64,000 nucleotides of DNA, from assembly GCA_017562135.1 (NCBI GenBank), contig QEYB01001312.1, forward strand, positions 1,054,001 through 1,118,000. Reading direction: 5' to 3'. Positions within the stretch are counted from its first letter, which is position 1, and every line of letters starts with the position of its first letter. Position numbers and translations under genes: made by a program. The stretch is from Dipylidium caninum. Lineage: Eukaryota > Platyhelminthes > Cestoda > Cyclophyllidea > Dipylidiidae. The notes under the pieces are model-generated. The model saw nothing but the letters and a program-made list of their open reading frames with translations. It was not told the origin of the DNA and searched no databases. Shown here piece after piece: positions 61,601 through 64,000 of this stretch.

Positions 61601-63804
61601 GTCTGCTGCGTGATTGGTGAATATTACGATCACGAACGCCTAAGCCAGGGCTTTAGTTTCATTAGTGAAAAGAAGTTAGGGGTAAAGTGCTTATGTGTTG
61701 CATTCGAAGATTCTTTTGTGAATGCGGAATAGTAGGTCGCATCTCCAACCCTCTTCCCCCCCCCCTTGTACTCTGTTTGCGCGATAAAATTTAAACAGGT
61801 TGTTTTTATCAGTTCCTTTTTTTTTTCAAAATACCGCTATAGCACTTGCCAGTTACATTTTGAAACTTTATAAATGTCGTGGAAAAGAGTGGCTATATAT
61901 GGATGTGTACATTTCTTCGAAAACCTCGAAGAGGATGAAGCGCCTTAATAAGCGGTTTAAGCTTGTTACCGAGAAGACCCATTGGAGCACTCAGGCCTCT
62001 CAGCTCAAGCTCGTCCGGAAGCAATTTGGGTAGCTGGACAGAACTGAGAGAGGCGATTCGATTCTTTCAGCTGTTTACAGGACGTCCCCAGAACATTGAA
62101 TCACTTGGCCATCCGTATCCACTTTCCACCTTTTTCTCCATGCAGGCAGCCACCAGATGATGATGCCGATGGCAGGCGTCCCTACTTCTAACCAAGTGAT
62201 GGTTCAACCTGAAGCTTCTCAGCAGGTAAACCTCATGGCCCTCAACTAATCTATGCATCAAATCACTAAGCGGCTCACTTTTTTCTCACTTGATTAGATG
62301 GTCCAGCCGGCGAACTACTTCCAGTCTCTGGCTCAACCAGCCAACTCGGCTGCTACTGGGGCTACTCAGCCTGTGGTGGTCGCCTCAGCGGCTGCTTCTA
62401 CGCCCTCTGTCACAGCCGCCGCTGCTCTGACGGCCACTGCTGCTCCGGTCACTGCTTCTACCCCTATCGTTTCTGCAATGGATGATAATGGACCCTTCGT
62501 ACTGCCTGATCCTCCATCTGACCACCAACAGGAGCGTGATCAGGTGAGATTTGCCCATCCCCACGCGTCATCGTGCTTAACATCCCTCTCTTTTTCATCG
62601 CGTTTTGTGACAGTTTTATCTCCACGATTGATGTGTATCATTACATTGTGTGCGTAGAAAAGAAAGCTCCAGCTTTCGACCTCTTGCTGCGAGGTAAATT
62701 CGAAATCGTCTAGATTGGTCCTTGTGGTGCTTAAGAAAAAAGCTACATAGTGGTGATCCCTTTTGCCGGCTCCCTCGGCAACTTCTACAAACAACTTGAA
62801 TTCTTTTTAGATCCTACCCTGCCATATTGTAAGGCCCAAAGCTTTCCAGTTGCCTTGTTTACACCTTCAGGAAGTATGTCACTTCGTGTTGTAGTCAAAT
62901 GGATACAGTATCTCACATAATGGCCTTCTACCAAAGGGTAGCTCTTAATTGGGACGAGTAATGAATTTACCCCCTTATGGCGGGGTCTCAGCCGTTTTAA
63001 AGGGCAAAGTCTCTTTCATGCATTGCTTTAACGTCCTCATGTCACAAAACGATCCTTTTTGTTGTAATTGGGAAGTCGAAGCAGATTTACATATCCTGCC
63101 ACTGCCACATTATGGGTGTAAGAATGTGCTCTAGCTCCTTTCCTGTTAGCATTGTTGTGCAGGCACTAATCCAAATCCACTCTTCACTCGTCGCCCCTTG
63201 TCTGAACGTTTCTTTCAGCTCGTCCTTAATCTATGCAGAGTATTTTATTTCCCAAAAATCAGAGTCTACAAATACTTTAACCAAGGAGCTTATGATTTAA
63301 CTTTGGCGGAAGGAAGTTAATGTCTTAATCGCTCATTTTAGCTGAGCGCAGGTTTTATCTCCGAACACGGATTATTTTGGAGACTGCCGAGCATATTTGT
63401 TTTGTCTAGCTGTACGTTTTCTTCTTACATTTTTTTCGGCTTCCTTTTTTCAATGTTGTGACCCGAATCACAGGTCTGCAATAATCTCCCTTGACCCACT
63501 CACAACGCGTTTATATGAAACTCTGGCTGTTTGCTAGGTTGCGGCCGCGTTAGATGCGCTTAACGCCGCGACGGAACCCCCGCAACCACGTCAAGGGACG
63601 TCGATGGCAGCTAGTGTGGGCGGAGAACACCCTCCTCCAGGCTATGACGAAGCGGTTGGCATGGCCGTCACTCGCTCCTCCGGTGGAGGCGCTGCTGCTC
63701 CCGTTCTGCCTCCGCGGCGCACTGTTCCAGTGACAAACAGCGCCGCCGCAGCCGAGCCTCTGAGTTTGGCGCAGCGCTACGGCCTCCCAGTGGCCGAAAT
63801 CTAA
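28579..63804 (+). CDS. MAM-domain receptor gene with two arrays of mutually exclusive exons
   Basis: Gene-level entry. The predicted mature product is signal peptide, one MAM domain, one transmembrane helix and a cytoplasmic tail of roughly 400 residues. Constant exons are the leader (28632-28683), D (56555-56642), the membrane exon (57779-58195) and tail exons (60620-60829, 61028-61123, 62146-62225, 62298-62543, 63538-63804). Variable parts are 17 A exons and 16 C-B cassettes. Phases at junctions are 1 (leader/A), 2 (A/C), 2 (C/B), 0 (B/D) and 1 (D/membrane), which allows exactly one A and one cassette per mRNA. MAM hallmarks are C-x-F-x-x-x-x-x-C-x-W, R-C-I-x-F-x-Y, L-W-N-x-T-G-x-T-S-G-W and I-C-V-D-N-I ending in P-C. 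MAM domains mediate adhesion or ligand binding outside the cell. Function here is inferred; the splicing mode is a prediction from frame and copy layout. Confidence 0.8.
29244..29628 (+). CDS. Array A exon 1 (MAM N-terminal half)
   Basis: The longest A exon at 385 nt. Acceptor CCTCGTAG, donor GG before GTGATT. It keeps the first MAM cysteine pair (QCTFDKGMCGW) and the NLRCLTFSY strand, and carries an extra acidic insert (EIDSSDSWFADDVT) compared with its siblings. It has no close relative in the array. Confidence 0.8.
30035..30383 (+). pseudogene. Array A exon 2, in-frame stop
   Basis: Member of the A2-A4 subgroup (LAVCDFDDGDTCSWMHEE). TAG at 30142-30144 stands where A3 and A4 encode the Ser of GSLCL. 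Length is 349 nt, and the splice sites (CCGCTAG and GTGCTT) and phase are intact. Selection of this exon would truncate the protein in the first third of the MAM domain, so it is either dead or acts as a null choice. Confidence 0.8.
30884..31235 (+). CDS. Array A exon 3
   Basis: 352 nt, acceptor TTCTTACTAG, donor GG before GTGACT. Reads LAVCNFDDGEMCGWIHEEV, GSLCL, RVRFTSPPVSATFELKC and ends LLKQQEG. Both cysteines of the first pair are present. Closest to A4 and the broken A2. Confidence 0.85.
32345..32708 (+). CDS. Array A exon 4
   Basis: 364 nt, acceptor TTTTTGCTAG, donor GG before GTGCTT, a weaker donor shared only with A2. Reads LAVCDFNDGEMCGWVHDEP and ends LSLLQQQKG. The preceding intron (31236-32344) is one of the longest in the array and holds no recognisable copy. 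The hydrophobic frame before the acceptor has no ATG and is polypyrimidine tract, not a signal peptide. Confidence 0.85.
33961..34300 (+). CDS. Array A exon 5, first member lacking cysteine pair 1
   Basis: 340 nt, acceptor CTCCTCTAG, donor GG before GTGATT. Begins TPKPYYIWAFDETMSDWVND: the C-x-F and C-x-W cysteines are both gone, replaced by aromatic and other residues. C3 is kept in GMLCVTMNY. Founder-type of the A5-A10 subgroup, all of which start PKP/SMP/PNP and read W-x-F-D/N-E. Confidence 0.85.
34516..34852 (+). CDS. Array A exon 6
   Basis: 337 nt, only 215 bp after A5, the closest spacing in the array. Reads FFVWTFDENMGKWANDISNW and GMQCISIDY, and ends ILQQQDG. A5-A10 subgroup without cysteine pair 1. 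Confidence 0.85.
35900..36236 (+). CDS. Array A exon 7
   Basis: 337 nt, acceptor TTCCTATAG, donor GG before GTGACT. Reads YFVWTFDEDTDGWVNDISNW, TICLCT and GIRCVTMDY. It has one additional cysteine (ICLC) that its neighbours lack. The 1-kb intron before it has no identifiable content. Confidence 0.85.
36518..36854 (+). CDS. Array A exon 8
   Basis: 337 nt, acceptor TCCCATAG, donor GG before GTGATT. Reads FFVWTFDETTRKWTNDAANQ, with Gln where siblings have Trp (ANW), then AVCLYN and GMRCIAINY, ending ILQQQDG. Confidence 0.85.
37155..37495 (+). pseudogene. Array A exon 9, one-base frameshift
   Basis: 341 nt, so it breaks the length rule (all other A exons are 1 modulo 3). The frame is normal through GMRCISMDYLIEVDS. 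It then shifts at a CCCGGG near 37457-37462, so the final GLAMLQQQEG-like segment falls one base out of phase with the donor. One extra C explains the shift. It may be a decayed copy or a sequencing error; splice sites look normal. Confidence 0.7.
37753..38092 (+). CDS. Array A exon 10
   Basis: 340 nt, acceptor TCTCCTATAG, donor GG before GTGATT. Reads NPYYIWTFDENTGNWANDLS, AICLHN and GMRCITMHY, and ends AMLQQQDG. The best preserved relative of the frameshifted A9. Confidence 0.85.
38639..38987 (+). CDS. Array A exon 11
   Basis: 349 nt, acceptor TTCGTGTAG, donor AG before GTGTCT, so the junction codon is Ser or Arg instead of Gly. Reads FHVWTFDKDLEYWSNDQDMW and NLRCLTIAY, ending LLERRDR. A divergent singleton without cysteine pair 1. 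The 1066-bp gap after it contains no recognisable copy. Confidence 0.8.
40054..40384 (+). CDS. Array A exon 12
   Basis: 331 nt, acceptor TTCGCGTCTAG, donor GG before GTATCT. Reads PILRWTFPDDFEEWTNDGDN and NLRCLSMAY, ending LLQRRKG. Sister of A13; both lack cysteine pair 1. The frame stays open to a second GG-GTGATT at 40490, which would give a phase-compatible exon longer by 105 nt. Confidence 0.85.
40724..41060 (+). CDS. Array A exon 13
   Basis: 337 nt, acceptor TTCATATCTAG, donor GG before GTCCTT. Reads PLLSWAFAEDLEEWTNDGDN and NLRCIAITY, ending LLQRQRG. Last member of the block without cysteine pair 1. Confidence 0.85.
41455..41746 (+). CDS. Array A exon 14
   Basis: 292 nt, acceptor TCTTTCCTAG, donor GG before GTAAGA, the strongest consensus donor in the array. 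The frame lacks an internal early ATG. Reads LTCGFENGSLCEWANDLNNW, with cysteine pair 1 restored, then MIECLKFDF, ending LMQKRMG. Confidence 0.8.
42525..42810 (+). CDS. Array A exon 15
   Basis: 286 nt, the shortest A exon. Acceptor CCCTATTAG, donor GG before GTGAGA. Reads LDCFFENGTICEWTNDPNNW, LLCLKQ and RIGCVKLNY, ending LLRKQMG. Sister of A14. Confidence 0.85.
43570..43936 (+). CDS. Array A exon 16
   Basis: 367 nt, acceptor CTTTCTTTCAG, donor AG before GTAACT. Reads FACDFEAQGIMSLCGWKDDP, so the loop between the first two cysteines is longer than in other exons, then SPQCLKFSF, ending LMRHSAR. Related to A17 through DDPRDS/PDPRDS. Confidence 0.8.
44525..44831 (+). CDS. Array A exon 17
   Basis: 307 nt, acceptor CGTTTCAG, donor GG before GTATGA. 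Reads LDCHFKNTCNWMPDPRDSTA, TMCLRP and NIQCLGFFY, ending LLHSSG. Last A exon; the next coding element is micro-exon C1, 800 bp downstream. Confidence 0.8.
44832..45631 (+). other. Spacer between array A and array CB
   Basis: 800 bp with no coding match. In Dscam-type systems such an interval can carry a docking sequence that pairs with selector sequences near each alternative exon. I see no obvious repeated element, so this is only the place to look. Confidence 0.35.
45632..45829 (+). CDS. Cassette CB1
   Basis: C exon 45632-45682, B exon 45730-45829 (100 nt), intron 47 nt. C reads CQIIKEEKSGQIGTF; B reads EVLWNTTGSHSTWNTAHISL and ends DFK. It has a sequon at WNTT. A divergent founder-like cassette without a close sibling. 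Confidence 0.8.
46264..46459 (+). CDS. Cassette CB2, both C-exon cysteines lost
   Basis: C exon 46264-46314, B exon 46357-46459 (103 nt), intron 42 nt. C reads LREVLDLATGKTLQI: the first cysteine is Leu (TTG) and the exon ends AG, so the junction codon is Ser. B reads DVIWSSEPVSQSLAWQNARV. Frame and splice sites are intact. Confidence 0.8.
47118..47298 (+). CDS. Cassette CB3
   Basis: C exon 47118-47168, B exon 47208-47298 (91 nt, shortest B), intron 39 nt. C reads NCHSVRDPVTGDTIKY; B reads KPHLLWKSDSVLGWRRASAD and ends DFQ. Groups with CB4 and CB12 by the KP-x-x-L-W start. Confidence 0.85.
47430..47616 (+). CDS. Cassette CB4
   Basis: C exon 47430-47480, B exon 47520-47616 (97 nt), intron 39 nt. 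C reads NCYQIPDPETGEPIRY; B reads KPKLLWKGTEATNWRKTSVD and ends DFK. It lies only 131 bp after CB3, the tightest spacing of cassettes. Confidence 0.85.
47778..47980 (+). CDS. Cassette CB5
   Basis: C exon 47778-47828, B exon 47872-47980 (109 nt), intron 43 nt. C reads FCRDIPDPLTGKMIRY; B reads EPQILWSTNSTKIFPTWSKA and ends SDFQ. First of three long-B cassettes (with CB7 and CB11). Confidence 0.85.
48474..48665 (+). CDS. Cassette CB6
   Basis: C exon 48474-48524, B exon 48572-48665 (94 nt), intron 47 nt. C reads RCVQVAHPITRKPSIF; B reads NDDLWNITGPTSGWQSVMVD. First of the main subgroup that carries a WN-x-T/S glycosylation sequon. Confidence 0.85.
48980..49186 (+). CDS. Cassette CB7
   Basis: C exon 48980-49030, B exon 49078-49186 (109 nt), intron 47 nt. 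C reads SCREFVSPETGKRITY; B reads EPEVLWSANATNGASTWSKA. Close to CB11 and CB5 despite the unlike cassette CB6 lying between. Confidence 0.85.
49373..49562 (+). CDS. Cassette CB8
   Basis: C exon 49373-49423, B exon 49469-49562 (94 nt), intron 45 nt. C reads DCVQVVHPVTGQTSSH; B reads NQHLWNFTGATSGWQIGKVD. The C acceptor is AATTTAG. Confidence 0.85.
50012..50202 (+). CDS. Cassette CB9
   Basis: C exon 50012-50062, B exon 50109-50202 (94 nt), intron 46 nt. C reads RCVHVPDPKSGKLTGL; B reads SDDLWKATGPTSSWENVKVD. The sequon is lost here (WKAT in place of WN-x-T). Confidence 0.85.
50642..50831 (+). CDS. Cassette CB10
   Basis: C exon 50642-50692, B exon 50738-50831 (94 nt), intron 45 nt. C reads DCVQVANPKGGKASSV; B reads NEDIWNVTGPTSGWETAKAD. 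The usual Thr before Gly in the C exon is Gly (KGGK). Confidence 0.85.
51460..51658 (+). CDS. Cassette CB11
   Basis: C exon 51460-51510, B exon 51550-51658 (109 nt), intron 39 nt. C reads SCSEFVNPKTGKRIQH; B reads EPETLWSTNSTNTAPSWSKA and ends ADFQ. Long-B subgroup. Confidence 0.85.
52225..52415 (+). CDS. Cassette CB12
   Basis: C exon 52225-52275, B exon 52313-52415 (103 nt), intron 37 nt, the shortest intron in the window. C reads NCKNVRDADTGEIHVI; B reads KPYQLWASIGSTGVSPVWKQ. Related to CB3 although eight cassettes lie between. Confidence 0.85.
52595..52957 (+). pseudogene. Decayed CB cassette
   Basis: Between CB12 and CB13, a degraded C-like stretch (NCGDIGATDPITG, from about 52660) lacks an acceptor and a donor. 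A B-like stretch at 52883-52957 keeps its acceptor TTTCGCAG and the terminal TTTCCAG-GT. Its middle has indels and two stop codons. It is a relic of a seventeenth cassette. Confidence 0.65.
53468..53658 (+). CDS. Cassette CB13
   Basis: C exon 53468-53518, B exon 53565-53658 (94 nt), intron 46 nt. C reads RCVEIADPITGKSSSH; B reads NDDLWNASGPTSGWKGARVD. The sequon is N-A-S rather than N-x-T. Confidence 0.85.
54216..54403 (+). CDS. Cassette CB14
   Basis: C exon 54216-54266, B exon 54310-54403 (94 nt), intron 43 nt. C reads RCVQVADPKTGKPSSF; B reads NDDLWNVTGSSSGWQSAKVD and ends ESDFQ. Confidence 0.85.
55264..55446 (+). CDS. Cassette CB15
   Basis: C exon 55264-55314, B exon 55353-55446 (94 nt), intron 38 nt. 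C reads GCVQVAHPITGKLTSV; B reads HDDLWNDTGSTSGWRHAKVD. The closest match to the MAM consensus among the B exons. Confidence 0.85.
55819..56008 (+). CDS. Cassette CB16
   Basis: C exon 55819-55869, B exon 55915-56008 (94 nt), intron 45 nt. C reads DCIQVVHPKSGKPTSF; B reads NEDIWNTTGSTRGWQRAKVD. Last cassette, 546 bp before constant exon D. Confidence 0.85.
56555..56642 (+). CDS. Constant exon D, end of the MAM domain
   Basis: 88 nt, acceptor TCTATTCAG, donor GTGCGT, phase 0 to 1. Reads IILEGVIPAGYPDARICVDN then ITSYTVPCS. This is the last MAM strand pair, with the family's D-D/N-I motif and terminal cysteine. It is present once. Its phase accepts only the end of a B exon, so every variant must finish through this exon. 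Confidence 0.9.
56643..57778 (+). other. Intron, AT-rich
   Basis: No exon is supported. An imperfect repeat of AAAATATTTATTG occurs about three times at 57530-57575. Confidence 0.5.
57779..58195 (+). CDS. Transmembrane and juxtamembrane exon
   Basis: 417 nt, acceptor AATACCAG, donor GTAAGT, phase 1 to 1. A short Lys/Ser/Thr stalk leads into a helix of about 27 residues (ITFIVALAFGLLIPILFLVA and IIVV), then a basic stop-transfer CRRRHAYRHHH. This gives a type I orientation with the MAM domain outside. After it come a Gly/Ser-rich linker and a segment ending LPDVVIPS. It follows D in matching phase. Confidence 0.9.
58750..58868 (+). CDS. Possible alternative terminal exon
   Basis: Acceptor ATACTGTAG, phase 1, open for 38 codons to TGA at 58866-58868. 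It is Pro/Ser-rich (IPPSTNVALDFPRV, QQSPPDASVYAPHSPQ). The phase matches the end of the membrane exon. Use of this exon would replace the long tail with a short one. No polyadenylation signal was confirmed, so it may be chance. Confidence 0.3.
59530..60420 (+). mobile_element. Mariner-type transposon relic in an intron
   Basis: Reading across frames gives mariner transposase segments in order: RQKLFARF-x-x-GVFSL, FKELGYVRKLLW, ELLPDGQTVNS, HHDGAQPHTSAVTRQKLLNL and CSPDLTPSGCHF. The catalytic region is broken by several stops and frameshifts. Terminal inverted repeats were not identified. It lies in sense orientation within the intron between the membrane exon and the next tail exon. Confidence 0.8.
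60620..60829 (+). CDS. Tail exon 2
   Basis: 210 nt, acceptor CCCGTAAAG, donor GTAGCA, phase 1 to 1. Encodes a cytoplasmic segment rich in Met, Asn, Gln and Tyr (YNGAPYGYQTMMATGKAMRY, MPMAQPNNMLASQTNF), with several tyrosines that could be phosphorylated. Confidence 0.75.
61028..61123 (+). CDS. Tail exon 3, possible cassette exon
   Basis: 96 nt, acceptor TTCAACAAG, donor GTGAGC, phase 1 to 1. Reads PYASSVLSHLPILERTTYPF then VEQLRAEGVLR. Because it is phase-neutral it can be skipped; exon 2 joined straight to exon 4 would read VAQQGSHQMMM. Confidence 0.55.
62146..62225 (+). CDS. Tail exon 4
   Basis: 80 nt, acceptor CTCCATGCAG, donor GTAAAC, phase 1 to 0. Reads SHQMMMPMAGVPTSNQVMVQ then PEASQQ, continuing the Met/Gln-rich composition. 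Confidence 0.7.
62298..62543 (+). CDS. Tail exon 5
   Basis: 246 nt, acceptor TTGATTAG, donor GTGAGA, phase 0 to 0. Gln/Pro start (MVQPANYFQSLAQP), then a long Ala/Thr/Val/Ser run, then acidic-proline PFVLPDPPSDHQQERDQ. Probably disordered. Confidence 0.8.
63538..63804 (+). CDS. Terminal tail exon with PPxY and SH3-type motifs
   Basis: 267 nt, acceptor TTTGCTAG, phase 0, stop TAA at 63802-63804. It carries PPPGYDEA (a PPxY motif for WW domains, for example Nedd4-type ligases) and PVLPPRR (PxxPxR, an SH3 ligand). It ends LPVAEI. GC-rich and probably disordered. These motifs suggest adaptor binding and turnover control of the receptor; that is inference. Confidence 0.85.
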   Translation, partial: VAAALDALNAATEPPQPRQGTSMAASVGGEHPPPGYDEAVGMAVTRSSGGGAAAPVLPPRRTVPVTNSAAAAEPLSLAQRYGLPVAEI

Positions 63805-64000
63805 ACCGTCGGGGTGGTGGTTCTGTGGTGCATTGGAGCGCTGCTAAGTCAAGCACTGCGACCTCTTACCATCTAACACCCCACGCTACTACAAACTAAT
63901 CATAATCGACGTCATCATTTTCGCTATTTCCGCAGTCATCATCGCTTTCTTTTATTATAATCTCTCTCACTGCACCTGCATGCATTTCGTTTCATTCAAC

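Overview
This is eukaryotic genomic DNA, most likely from a flatworm and probably a tapeworm. That is an inference from gene architecture: GT-AG introns of only 37-50 nt occur beside long introns, intergenic DNA is long and gene-poor, and there is a mariner relic. No species marker was recognised.

Layout. Positions 1-9100 hold no gene I can support. Positions 9.2-16.8 kb hold an inverted duplication of an unidentified gene fragment (arms about 9.9-10.6 kb and 15.0-15.7 kb). Its right arm abuts a broken, inverted copy of a PP1-like phosphatase gene (minus strand, about 15.65-16.77 kb). The intact intronless paralogue is at 20783-21856 (+). A minus-strand ankyrin-repeat gene occupies 22699-25693; its 5' end was not found.

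The main content is one plus-strand gene from about 28.6 to 63.8 kb. It encodes a type I membrane protein with one MAM domain (the meprin/A5/RPTP-mu fold), a transmembrane segment and a long tail with PPxY and PxxPxR motifs. The MAM domain is split across exons, and two of its segments are present as large tandem arrays of alternative versions. Array A (29244-44831) has 17 copies of the exon for the N-terminal half; 15 are intact, one has an in-frame stop and one a one-base frameshift. Array CB (45632-56008) has 16 intact two-exon cassettes, each a 51-nt micro-exon C and a 91-109-nt exon B separated by a 37-47-nt intron, plus one decayed cassette. A single constant exon D (56555-56642) completes the domain.

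Reading phase makes the arrangement exclusive. Leader ends in phase 1, every A runs 1 to 2, every C 2 to 2, every B 2 to 0, D 0 to 1, and the membrane exon begins in phase 1. Joining A to A, or cassette to cassette, breaks the frame. The only productive transcript is leader, one A, one CB, D, membrane and tail exons. This predicts a Dscam-like combinatorial receptor with up to 15 x 16 = 240 ectodomains (17 x 16 = 272 counting damaged copies). All splice models were read by eye and no transcript data were available.
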